DNA from: CBDBZL01 sp031399025
GTDB lineage: Bacteria; Pseudomonadota; Alphaproteobacteria; Sphingomonadales; Sphingomonadaceae
Length of the DNA: 64,000 nucleotides
Assembly: GCA_031399025.1 (NCBI GenBank)
Contig: JANNOJ010000037.1
Coordinates: forward strand, 6,627 to 70,626
Direction of reading: 5' to 3'
Below the pieces are notes generated by a model. That model did no database searches and was not told the origin of the DNA. It saw only the letters and a program-made list of their open reading frames with translations. Below, piece after piece: positions 17,925-25,648 of the stretch. The first letter of the stretch is position 1; every line of letters starts with the position of its first letter. Made by a program: the position numbers and the translations under genes.

Positions 17925-19015
17925 TGGACGTAGGAGTAGGACAGAGGCTATACATCCAGGATGTCACCCTGCGCGACGGTATGCACGCAGTCCGCCACCG
18001 CTACGATCTGGACCGCGTTCGCTCAATTGCGGCAGCACTGGACGCTGCTGGGGTTGACGCGATCGAGATCTCGCATGGCGACGGGCTGAACGGATCGTCC
18101 TTCAACTACGGCTTCGGATCCCACACCGATTGGGAGTGGATCGAGGCCGTCGCCGATGTGACCAAGCGGAGCGTGCTCACGACCCTGCTGATCCCGGGGA
18201 TCGGCACCATCGGGGAGTTGAGGCACGCCTACTCTCTTGGTGTGCGCTCCGTGCGAATTGCCACCCACTGTACCGAGGCCGACATCTCCAAGCAGCACAT
18301 TTCGGCCGCCCGCGACCTCGGCATGGACGTCGCGGGCTTCCTGATGATGAGCCATATGGCTGAGCCAGATGCGCTCGCCCAGCAGGCGGCGCTGATGGAA
18401 AGCTACGGTGCCCACTGCGTCTATGTGACGGATTCGGGTGGGGCTTTGGACATGGACGGTTACCGGGCGAGGCTGGAGGCATACGACCGCGTGCTGCGGC
18501 CGGAGACGCAGCGAGGCGTTCACGCCCACCACAATCTGTCGCTCGGCGTGGCAAACTCGCTCGTCGCGGTGCAAGCGGGGGCCGTCCGGGTCGATGCGAG
18601 CCTTGCCGGCATGGGCGCGGGGGCGGGCAACGCGCCGCTGGAGGTCTTCGTCGCCGCCGCCGACCGGAAGGGATGGAGGCACGGCTGCGATCTCTTCGCG
18701 CTGATGGACGCCGCCGAGGAACTCGTCAGGCCTCTTCAGGACAGGCCGGTGCGCGTTGATCGGGAAACGCTCAGTCTCGGCTACGCGGGGGTTTACTCGT
18801 CCTTCTTGCGCCATGCTGAGCAGGCCAGCGCCGATTATGGGGTCGACACGCGCGCGATCTTGGTCGAGCTCGGGCGGCGCGGGATGGTCGGTGGGCAGGA
18901 AGACATGATCGTCGACGTGGCGCTCGACCTGTCGGCCGCCTCGCCCCAGGAACGCTCAGCAAGCGAAACAGACTTGCGAGCGGACCGGCATCCTGCAGTT
19001 GTGCGATATGAATAG
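17921..19015 (+). CDS. 4-hydroxy-2-oxovalerate aldolase (MhpE/DmpG-like)
   Basis: A 364-residue HMGL-fold aldolase. The metal-site start is IQDVTLRDGMHAVRHRYDL, then IEISHGDGLNGSSFNYGFG, YVTDSGGALD, and GVHAHHNLSLGVANS with the metal His pair, followed by the DmpG communication domain. It cleaves 4-hydroxy-2-oxovalerate (or hexanoate) to pyruvate and an aldehyde. It starts at ATG 17921 within the dehydrogenase stop (ATGA). The last ~26 residues (ASPQERSASETDL...) exceed the usual end and may be read-through into decayed DNA. Confidence 0.95.
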   Translation: MMDVGVGQRLYIQDVTLRDGMHAVRHRYDLDRVRSIAAALDAAGVDAIEISHGDGLNGSSFNYGFGSHTDWEWIEAVADVTKRSVLTTLLIPGIGTIGELRHAYSLGVRSVRIATHCTEADISKQHISAARDLGMDVAGFLMMSHMAEPDALAQQAALMESYGAHCVYVTDSGGALDMDGYRARLEAYDRVLRPETQRGVHAHHNLSLGVANSLVAVQAGAVRVDASLAGMGAGAGNAPLEVFVAAADRKGWRHGCDLFALMDAAEELVRPLQDRPVRVDRETLSLGYAGVYSSFLRHAEQASADYGVDTRAILVELGRRGMVGGQEDMIVDVALDLSAASPQERSASETDLRADRHPAVVRYE

Positions 19016-19194
19016 CGCCAAGACGGCGGATCGAGCGGACACCGCCCCGCCCGATCCCCGTTGCGTCTACACCAACTCGCGACATGCCGCGCGATCCCGC
19101 GCGTCGGCGTTTGGCAGGTCGCCGCGACTTGCCTCGACCAGCCGAAGTGACGGGACTGCACCGCCGCTTCATACTCGTCGGACGGTTCTCATAG

Positions 19195-19443
19195 GCAATT
19201 GTCGAACCGATCGCGGACCTGGGAGAGCGCGAGGGTGGCTCAATCTCGCTCTGGATCAACGGGCAAGCAAGGCAGAGCGCTGACCTCTTTCGAACTGATC
19301 TGGAACTGCGGCGAGATCGTCGAGCATCTGGGTCGCTAGGGTTCGGCTGGAACCGAGCGATCTCATCGACGCGGCCGCCCCGGCCGCGGCCGGTCCGCTG
19401 ACGCGCGGCGACGGTGGGAGCGCTCATCGACCGGCTCTCTGTG
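19195..19443 (+). pseudogene. Decayed fumarylacetoacetate hydrolase-family gene (C-terminal remnant)
   Basis: Three pieces in different frames line up with the end of an FAH-family enzyme: GGSISLWINGQARQSAD, then ELIWNCGEIVEHLGR (stop), then RLEPSDLIDAAAPAAAGPLTRGD. The last matches the family's GDLI.TGTPAGVGPL..GD with damaged residues. At least two frame changes and no start make it non-functional. FAH hydrolases and isomerases act in aromatic pathways, so this was probably once part of the island's pathway. Flanking bases 19016-19194 and 19444-19704 show no intact gene. Confidence 0.6.
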
Positions 19444-19704
19444 GGTCGGGTGACGATCTTTTCGTAACCGCATCTCTGCTTGGGAAAACTGGCGTCGGTC
19501 GCGTCCACCCCGGCCCAGCGGAGCCCGCCACCACCGGCCAAATGCGCGACGTCAACGACGCCTGACCAGCGGAATGCCCGCACGGACCGCGCGATAGTGG
19601 TTCCGCCCCACCTTGCCGCATTTCGGCCATTGACGGGAGAGCTGCCAAGACGATACGAATGTTGCAACATCAAACGTTCATACTTCCATCGGAAGGTATC
19701 AAGC

Positions 19705-20037
19705 ATGGTCAATTTAGAGGTTGCGCAAGACGTCGTGAAGCTGTTCAACGGGCGCTTGCAGGCGCTAGACCAACCGCTCAAGTTCCCGCACAAGGTGGCA
19801 TTCGACTTCGGTGCCGCCGGGGTGGTCGCGGTCGACGGCCGGACGGGCCCGCTGGTCGTGTCCGAGGGCGGCGGCGACGACGCAGATACGAGAGCAACGA
19901 TCGACCTGCAGAGCTTCCAATCGTTGGTGAGCGGCAAAGCCGCGGCCCCGGCACTGATGCTCAAGGGCAAGCTGAAGGTCAAAGGCAATATCGCCCATCT
20001 GGTGAAGCTGAGGAACGTGATTGCATCAGAAGCCTAG
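19705..20037 (+). CDS. SCP2 sterol-binding domain protein
   Basis: A 110-residue protein that is a single SCP2 fold: KVAFDFGAAGVVAVDGRTGPLVV, TRATIDLQSFQSLVSGKAA and MLKGKLKVKGNIAHLVKLRNV are the canonical strands and helices. The last stretch (GKLKVKGN...KL) is the lipid-cavity signature. ATG 19705 has GGAAGG upstream. SCP2 domains carry hydrophobic acyl or sterol-like ligands. The MarR gene begins at the next base after its stop. It is related in design to the C-terminal domain of the protein at 23341-24372. Confidence 0.85.
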   Translation: MVNLEVAQDVVKLFNGRLQALDQPLKFPHKVAFDFGAAGVVAVDGRTGPLVVSEGGGDDADTRATIDLQSFQSLVSGKAAAPALMLKGKLKVKGNIAHLVKLRNVIASEA

Positions 20038-20475
20038 ATGACGAGACGCAAGAAGAGCAATCCGTCCGAGCAAATCCTGATCAGGGAGGTGAGGCTCACC
20101 GCGGCCATGCTCAAGCGCGAGTACGAGCAGTTCACCAAGATCCATGGACTATCGACCACTCAATTCTTCGTACTTCGCGCCGTCCGGTCAGCCGGCAGCG
20201 CCGCGCCCGTGGCGGAAATCCGCAAACGGCTGCCCTCGCAAGCCCCCGACGTCAGCCGCCTGATCGATCGCTTGGTGCGCGCCAAGTTGGTGGACCGAAG
20301 GGAGGGTGACGACCGGCGCACGATGTTGGTAACGCTCACGCCCAGCGGCGAGATGCTGCTGGACGAAGTCGAGCGTGCCGTCGCGAGCCGGAGCGACACG
20401 CTCTTTTCCCATATGTCTCCTGAAGACCAAAGTACCCTTATCGAGCTGCTGCAGCGCGCGCGGGGGTCCGGTTGA
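20038..20475 (+). CDS. MarR-family transcriptional regulator
   Basis: A 145-residue winged HTH protein: LSTTQFFVLRAVRSAG, EIRKRLPSQAPDVSRLIDRLV (recognition helix), then the wing LVDRREGDDRRTMLVTLTPSG. It starts directly after the SCP2 stop, so both are probably one unit. MarR proteins usually repress genes for degrading or exporting aromatic compounds. A convergent GST gene ends 20 bases downstream. Confidence 0.92.
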   Translation: MTRRKKSNPSEQILIREVRLTAAMLKREYEQFTKIHGLSTTQFFVLRAVRSAGSAAPVAEIRKRLPSQAPDVSRLIDRLVRAKLVDRREGDDRRTMLVTLTPSGEMLLDEVERAVASRSDTLFSHMSPEDQSTLIELLQRARGSG

Positions 20476-20495
20476 GCGCTCCCGAGTTGCGCAGG

Positions 20496-21287
20496 TCATG
20501 CGCTTAGCGCCCGTGCGACGTCGGCACGAGCCTCAGCACCATCTGCAAGTATACGCTCGCGCCAGTGCTGCGAGATCAGCCCGAGTATCTCTCGCTGGAA
20601 CGAGGGTCGCTCACGCACCTGCCCGAACCAGCGCGCCACTGCAGGGGCGCGCGTGAGGAAGAGGTCCGCGTAACCCCATTGGTCGACGCACTGGACGTAC
20701 GGAACGAGGGCGATGTCCGCCAATGTGAAGTTATCGCCGACCAACCAGCGTCGGCCGTCTAGCGCCTTCTCCATCCTGTCGAACGTCTCGCTGAACACGA
20801 GGAACGAAGCCCTGACGTCGGGCGCCTCGAAGCCCTCGTCCAAGATCCTGAGTTGCCGCGCACGGCGGACGGGATCAGGCAGCTTGCCGATCGCAGCCCG
20901 CGCCTCTTCGATCCCCCGGCTGAGGAACTGTCGGCGGAGCGACACGGCCCAAGTCAGCGCGCCGTTGGCCGGGTGCAGTTTCTCGTCCACCAGCTTCGTC
21001 CAGATCCGCATCGCGACCCGGGCGCGAGCGTCGCCCGGCCGCAAGGAGCGGTCGGGGAATACCATGTCGAGGTATTCGTTGATCAACGTGGACTCGATAA
21101 TCGGATCGCCATCGTGCACGAGGGTGGGCACCACGCCGTTGGGGTTAAGGCGCAGGTACGCAGGGTTAAGGTTCTCCTTCTTTATGATATCGATGACATG
21201 GGACTCGTAGGGGAGCGACTTCTCCCCGAGGACCAGCCGCACCTTTTGCGCGCAGGGTGCGAGTTCGGCATGGTAAAGCTCAAGCAT
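20496..21287 (-). CDS. Glutathione S-transferase-like protein
   Basis: A 263-residue GST. The thioredoxin-fold N-terminus LYHAELAPCAQKVRLVLGEK is followed by the glutathione-site NPNGVVPTLVHDGDPIIEST and by an alpha-helical C-terminal domain with GDNFTLADIALVPYV. The layout ESTLINEYLDMVFPDRSLRP...RVAMRIWTKLVDE resembles the LigF/LigE beta-etherase branch found in sphingomonads. The thiol-like position is Cys (APCAQ) rather than Ser or Tyr. It could remove a thioether or open an ether during aromatic breakdown, but the substrate is unknown. Confidence 0.88.
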   Translation of the reverse strand: MLELYHAELAPCAQKVRLVLGEKSLPYESHVIDIIKKENLNPAYLRLNPNGVVPTLVHDGDPIIESTLINEYLDMVFPDRSLRPGDARARVAMRIWTKLVDEKLHPANGALTWAVSLRRQFLSRGIEEARAAIGKLPDPVRRARQLRILDEGFEAPDVRASFLVFSETFDRMEKALDGRRWLVGDNFTLADIALVPYVQCVDQWGYADLFLTRAPAVARWFGQVRERPSFQREILGLISQHWRERILADGAEARADVARALSA

Positions 21288-21317
21288 CGTACCACTCCCA
21301 AGAAAGCAATATCGCGA

Positions 21318-21541
21318 TCACGCCCACCCCCCGGCGTAGGGAACGACCTGTCCAGTGATGAACGCCGCAGAATCGCTCATCAGGAAGGCGACCGCCTCCC
21401 CCGCCTCCGGTGGCGCGGCGAGTCGCCGCAGCGGCACCGCCTCCAGCACTCGCCCATACGCCTCCGGGTCGTTCCGCGGGCTCGATGGGTAGTAGGTCGG
21501 GTTCTCCACGAAGTTGCCGGCAAGGGCGTTGATCCGCGCAC
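21318..21541 (-). pseudogene. SDR-family oxidoreductase, C-terminal remnant
   Basis: The frame reads ARINALAGNFVENPTYYP, then PLRRLAAPPEAGEAVAFLMS and SAAFITGQVVPYAGGWA to the stop, which is the C-terminal third of a short-chain dehydrogenase or the related halohydrin-dehalogenase group. The Rossmann GxxxGxG and the Ser-Tyr-Lys site are missing, and the frame upstream is not SDR-like. It is a 5'-truncated relic between the GST and hydrolase genes, on their strand. Confidence 0.7.
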
Positions 21542-21676
21542 CGCTCGCCCGGCGAGGCGCGGGTGTTGGGCCAGCACCTCGGCTCCGGAGCTCCGCAGCG
21601 CCACCACCGACGGTTCGCAAAGAAAAACGTCCGCCTTGGCGATGAGGACCCGCTGGCGCACCACCGGATCTTGCCG

Positions 21677-22516
21677 TCAGCGAAGAAAGAAGGCGGTTGT
21701 CACCTCGCAAAACTCCCTTGGATGCTCCGCCATGCACCAGTGGCCACATTGCGACATGATGTATCCCCGGCAGTCGGGTATGATTGAGATCATCTCGAAG
21801 TTGCGTTCCAGAGGGACCATGGTGTCGTTTCGGCCGGCGATGACCAGGGTCGGCATGGGCAGCGACCTGAACGCTTCCTCGGGAAAGTAGAGCCCGTTTC
21901 GCGCGGCCCATGCCATCGTGCTCCTATATGCAGCTTTGGCAGCCGGTCGGATCGACATCTCGTAGCGATACTGAACGAACTCGTCCGGCGGATCGAACCG
22001 GTAAGTCAGCGTCGCGATGAGACGACGCATGCCCTCGAGCGTGTCATCATATGCGGTCAAGCTGCCGGTGTTCTGCCGGTTGCGGGCCATGTCTTCCGCC
22101 GTCACGTTTGCAGCGCCCGACATGAGACAGAGCTTCGCGACCAGATCGGGCCGGTCGACCGCCACGCCCATGGCGGTGGTCCCTCCCATCGAATTTCCGA
22201 CGATCAGGACGCTGGTTAGGTCGAGCGCTTCGAGAAAGGCCACCATATGACGCGTGCGCGCCTGCTGTGAGTACTCGAACGACTCTGGATCGGGCTGATC
22301 CGTGAGTCCGAACCCAACCATGTCGGGCACAATCACCCGGAAGTGCTTTGCATAGAAGTCCATCGTGTCGGCGAAATTGGCCCTCCCGTCGGCCCCCGCA
22401 CCGCCGCCATGGACGAGAACGAGAGGACGTCCCTCCCCCTCGTCCAGATAGTGTGTGCGGATGCCGCCGGCATCGACGTAATGGCTCTCGAACCTGCGGA
22501 AATCCTCAAACGCCAC
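21677..22516 (-). CDS. Alpha/beta hydrolase, meta-cleavage-product hydrolase type
   Basis: A 279-residue hydrolase from GTG 22516. The oxyanion region LVLVHGGGAGADGRANF, nucleophile elbow VGNSMGG, acid AGRNDTMVPLE and catalytic His CGHWCMAEHP match BphD/DmpD/HsaD-type C-C hydrolases, which split extradiol ring-cleavage products into a carboxylic acid and 2-hydroxypentadienoate. The latter is the substrate of the hydratase at 16186. Directly upstream are four 7-base repeats. The gene is divergent from the peroxiredoxin-like gene. Confidence 0.9.
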   Translation of the reverse strand: MAFEDFRRFESHYVDAGGIRTHYLDEGEGRPLVLVHGGGAGADGRANFADTMDFYAKHFRVIVPDMVGFGLTDQPDPESFEYSQQARTRHMVAFLEALDLTSVLIVGNSMGGTTAMGVAVDRPDLVAKLCLMSGAANVTAEDMARNRQNTGSLTAYDDTLEGMRRLIATLTYRFDPPDEFVQYRYEMSIRPAAKAAYRSTMAWAARNGLYFPEEAFRSLPMPTLVIAGRNDTMVPLERNFEMISIIPDCRGYIMSQCGHWCMAEHPREFCEVTTAFFLR

Positions 22517-22528
22517 TTCGGTCCTTTC

Positions 22529-22556
22529 CTTCTGGCTTCTGGCTTCTGGCTTCTGG
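22529..22556. repeat. Four tandem CTTCTGG heptamers
   Basis: CTTCTGG occurs four times head to tail at 22529, 22536, 22543 and 22550, 13 bases upstream of the hydrolase GTG start (22516). On the hydrolase strand this reads as CCAGAAG repeats just ahead of its GGAAAGGA ribosome site. A change in copy number would move promoter elements relative to the start; phase variation is an inference. Confidence 0.8.
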
Positions 22557-22698
22557 CAGGCCTTTGCCGTTCCAACGAGGGTCTAGGTCGACCACACTCC
22601 TGCGACAAGAAGAAAGATGTCGTGACAACCTGTGTTTATACATCTAATTGGGTTAGAGGTCGGACGCAGCCATCGTTCGGCGTCACTCAGGAGGCCCA

Positions 22699-23244
22699 AT
22701 GCTCTATCCACGCGACCCCGTGCCGCCCTTCAGATCGGAACTCGTAAATGGCGGGTCATGGGATCTCGCCGAACGCACGCCGACCAATTTCGCGATGATC
22801 GTGGTTTACCGAAGTTTTCACTGCCCGATCTGCAAGTTACACCTCACTGCGCTCAACGAGCGCGCGCCTGAACTCGAGTCGCTTGGCCTCGACATATTGG
22901 TTACCTCCGCAGACACGCGGGAACGCGCCGAGCGGGCGCGTGAGGAATGGGGCCTGACGCGACTCACCATCGGTCACAGCCTCGATTTTGCGATGGGTCA
23001 CAGCTGGGGGCTCTACATCTCGGACAAGCGGAGTGAGGCCGAACCTGCGCTGTTCTTCGAACCGGGCCTGTTCCTGGTGAAGCCGGATCTGACGCTGTTT
23101 TACACGAGCATCCAGAACATGCCGTTCGGACGGCCCGAATGGGGCCAGCTCATTATGGCGCTTAACCGCATTCTGGAGCTCGATATCCCTGCCCGGGGCC
23201 AGGTGAAGCTGCCTCATCATGCGTTGGAAACAGTTTCGCATTGA
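22699..23244 (+). CDS. AhpC/TSA-like peroxiredoxin-family protein
   Basis: A 181-residue thioredoxin-fold protein. It has FAMIVVYRSFHCPICKLHL with a CPIC pair where peroxiredoxins carry their peroxidatic Cys, and LGLDILVTSADTRERAERAREEWGL as in peroxiredoxin-like proteins. ATG 22699 follows CAGGAGG. It is divergent from the hydrolase and 96 bases ahead of the dioxygenase-SCP2 gene. It may protect the iron enzyme from peroxide, or be a non-peroxidase member. Confidence 0.82.
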   Translation: MLYPRDPVPPFRSELVNGGSWDLAERTPTNFAMIVVYRSFHCPICKLHLTALNERAPELESLGLDILVTSADTRERAERAREEWGLTRLTIGHSLDFAMGHSWGLYISDKRSEAEPALFFEPGLFLVKPDLTLFYTSIQNMPFGRPEWGQLIMALNRILELDIPARGQVKLPHHALETVSH

Positions 23245-23340
23245 CCAACGCATACCCCAGTCTGTAATTTGCCGAGAAAACCGCTAGGGCAGCAAAAGAG
23301 CCGCGATCTCGTGCGATGGCTTTATGATAGGAGAGACGAC

Positions 23341-24372
23341 ATGGCGTCCGCGCAGATCCACACCTACGAGGACGGCACTCACCGGCCGAAATGGATGGCG
23401 CACCTCGTCCTGGCGACACGCGACAAGAAGCGCCTGGCCGGATGGTACGCGAAGGTGTTCGGAACGAAGAACTTCCTGAACGACGGCCCAATCCTGTTCA
23501 CGTCGTTCGACCAGGAGCACCATCGCATCGCGTTCGTGGAGATGGCCAACGCGGTGCCCCCCGACGGACGGCAGCACGTCGGCATGATGCATGTCGCCTT
23601 CTCCTATGGCGCCTACGCACTGAAGGAATTGCTCGAGACCTGGGAGCGCCTGAAGGCTGACGGCATCGAGCCGCGCGCCGCAGTCAACCACGGCACGACC
23701 TGCTCGCTCTACTACATCGATCCTGACGGCAATGAGATCGAGCTCATGTCCGAAAACTTCGCCAGCATCCAGGAGGCCAACGAATGGTACGCAAAGGGCT
23801 TGTTCGACAAGAACATGTTCGGCAAGAACATCGATCCGCAAGATCTGCTCGACCGGCTGCGGGCCGGCGAGCCCGCCAAGGACCTGCAATATCCGGCCCG
23901 CACGGCGGCTGACTGGCCGCCGATGGGTGAGGTCGCCCCCAGAGCACTCAACAACAGACACAACGCGATCCGCAAGGTGGTGGAGCAAAACGGATGGCTC
24001 GGTGGAACCGGCTCGCCATCGAGCGCCGAGCCAGCGAACGCGACGACGGCCCATGACATCGTCAGCATCCTGAGGTCACGCTTCGCCGCCGCTGCGGACG
24101 AGCAGTTCGGGAACTGCGTCGTGTTCGATCTCGGCAGGGACGGCGCGGTGAGTGTGGACGGTCGAGCGGCCCAAGTCGAAGTAGCCGAGGGTCACATCGA
24201 GTCGCCAGATGTGCTGGTCAAGATCGCCCTTCGCGACCTCGACCAGCTTCTAGCCGGCAACGTCGAGGCAACCGACCTGATGATGGACGACAGAATTGAG
24301 ATCGATGGGGACCTTATGGTAATGCTGCGCATGCGCGACATCCTGCGAGGCACCGTGGCTGAAGCGGCATGA
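23341..24372 (+). CDS. VOC/extradiol-dioxygenase-like domain fused to SCP2 domain
   Basis: A 343-residue protein from ATG 23341 (AGGAGA upstream). Residues ~17-150 are a vicinal oxygen chelate domain: PKWMAHLVLATRDKKRLAGW, HVGMMHVAFSYGAYALKELL, and CSLYYIDPDGNEIELMSEN, giving a plausible His-His-Glu metal triad as in type I extradiol dioxygenases. After a linker rich in Pro/Ala/Ser (about 225-245), residues ~247-340 are an SCP2 domain (NCVVFDLGRDGAVSVDGRA, VLVKIALRDLDQLLAGN, IEIDGDLMVMLRMRD). The fusion suggests oxygenation of a hydrophobic ligand carried by the SCP2 part. The four-base overlap with the next MarR-like gene implies coupling. A one-domain VOC could also have another activity. 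Confidence 0.82.
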   Translation: MASAQIHTYEDGTHRPKWMAHLVLATRDKKRLAGWYAKVFGTKNFLNDGPILFTSFDQEHHRIAFVEMANAVPPDGRQHVGMMHVAFSYGAYALKELLETWERLKADGIEPRAAVNHGTTCSLYYIDPDGNEIELMSENFASIQEANEWYAKGLFDKNMFGKNIDPQDLLDRLRAGEPAKDLQYPARTAADWPPMGEVAPRALNNRHNAIRKVVEQNGWLGGTGSPSSAEPANATTAHDIVSILRSRFAAAADEQFGNCVVFDLGRDGAVSVDGRAAQVEVAEGHIESPDVLVKIALRDLDQLLAGNVEATDLMMDDRIEIDGDLMVMLRMRDILRGTVAEAA

Positions 24373-24857
24373 GGCCGGCCCCGGCACGGCATGACGGGAA
24401 CTTCGGAATCGCATTGCTCGAGGAAGTTGCGCGAACCGGAGGATCCCTGAAACACGACTGCTCGGCGTTACTCCGCCGCTTCCATCTCTCGCGAACAGAT
24501 TACTTCGTTCTGCGCGCGACAAGGTGCATCACGGGCCGGTCCGCTGACCGTGACAGCATCGGTGCTCTCATTGCGGAGCGTGGCCCCTTGGTAGACCGGG
24601 CGCTCGACCGGCTCCGGGAACGCGGTCTGGTGACTCTCGACCCGACCCGTTGTGCCTATCTCAGCGAGGCTGGCCAGAGCCTGCTGGATCGCCTCGATCC
24701 ACAGTTCCGTGGCTGGTGCGAGAGCTGGTCAGGAAGGATATCGTCATCAGAGCGACTCGCCTTCGTCAATCTGCTGCGGTCAGCACGTGCCAGCCGTGGA
24801 CGGCTTCATGAAGTTGCGCCTGTCGGAAATGCCGAGACGCCGATCGCGAGCTTTTGA
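24369..24857 (+). CDS. MarR-like winged-helix regulator
   Basis: A 162-residue protein whose centre resembles MarR: LSRTDYFVLRATRCI, LIAERGPLVDRALDRLRERGLVTLD and LSEAGQSLLDRLDPQFR. The wing is shorter than usual (LDPTRCAYLSE), lacking the DxR residues of the 20038 gene. Its start overlaps the dioxygenase-SCP2 stop (ATGA). This repeats the SCP2-then-MarR order seen at 19705-20475. Likely a local regulator; not certain to bind DNA. Confidence 0.75.
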   Translation: MRPAPARHDGNFGIALLEEVARTGGSLKHDCSALLRRFHLSRTDYFVLRATRCITGRSADRDSIGALIAERGPLVDRALDRLRERGLVTLDPTRCAYLSEAGQSLLDRLDPQFRGWCESWSGRISSSERLAFVNLLRSARASRGRLHEVAPVGNAETPIASF

Positions 24858-25179
24858 CCGCAAAATCGCGTCTGAGCCCGAATGGTCGGCGGCGCCCCCT
24901 CGCCGACCTCCCGAAGATCTTTCTACCGTCGCTGCAGGCGAAGTGACGGATCTTCGCGCGGATTTCCTGCGGAAGCATTGACCCGGCCTTAATCCGCACC
25001 GCGCCTCTAAGCCGCCACCCAGCCGGACCTCTCCGGGACACGAAATTGATCGAGGCGGCCATAAGGGCGCGTGGAGTATTGTCATGCTTCACGCGATGCC
25101 GCCAATCGGGGCCAGCGGCACCCTTGCGCCGGACGGGGCCCGCCTGGCACGACATTCTCTCTGCGTCGCGTGGAGCGAG
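24858..25179. other. Right edge of accessory island, no intact gene
   Basis: About 320 bases between the MarR-like gene and transposase relics. Open frames on both strands are short and Arg-rich and match no family seen here. Confidence 0.4.
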
Positions 25180-25370
25180 AGATCTTCGGGCCCAAGGCCT
25201 GGCATGTGGTCTTTACCGTTTAGAGCGGCTGATGCGGCTTCACGGGCTGAGGGCGCGTCCACGCCGCCGTGGCCCGCCCAAGGATGAAGGCCGAGATGAC
25301 CGCCCAGCTCGTCACCGACGCACTGATGATGGCGATCTGGCGGCGCGGTAGACCCGACGCCTCACGCAAC
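25180..25370 (+). pseudogene. IS3-family transposase OrfB remnant
   Basis: One frame reads GLYRLERLMRLHGLRARPRRRG, the region of IS3-family OrfB that precedes the DDE domain, then shifts to MTAQLVTDALMMAIWRRGRPD, which matches the following DDE-domain helix (QLVTDAL.MA.WRRG.P). A frame change and later stop show that it is broken. It marks old transposition at the island's right side. Confidence 0.6.
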
Positions 25371-25391
25371 GCCGCTCGACGTTAAGCTATC

Positions 25392-25634
25392 TCAGCCCTG
25401 GACGCCATCATCGCCGATCTCGGCGCGCGCGGCGCCCAGTTTGTCACCTGGCAGCCCCCACGACGCGCCGAGCCGCTGCCGCTCGATCCCGACCTCTCCA
25501 CCTGGCGCCACCGCATCGACCACCTCGTCTGCAAGCCCGAACAGTTCGCCCGCAGCGCCATGCCCGCCGACCGCACCGGCCACCGCTTCCCGGCCATCAT
25601 CCAGCTCGCCGCAGCCGTCATCAACTCACGCTAG
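25392..25634 (+). pseudogene. IS5-like transposase C-terminal remnant
   Basis: An 80-codon frame with no start ends RIDHLVCKPEQFARSAMPADRTGHRFPAIIQLAAAVINSR at the stop; the spacing of CKPEQF.R.A...D.T...F.A.IQLAA follows the end of IS5-group transposases (K..R.IATRYDK.A..F.A...LA). Several key residues differ, so this is a decayed copy. It ends 15 bases before the convergent LytTR gene. Confidence 0.45.
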
Positions 25635-25648
25635 GATCTGCCCATTCC

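Noticed and set aside
18771..19988. A 405-codon minus-strand frame across the aldolase, FAH relic and SCP2
   Set aside because: It runs antisense over two supported genes and has Ser/Arg/Pro-rich composition without domains.
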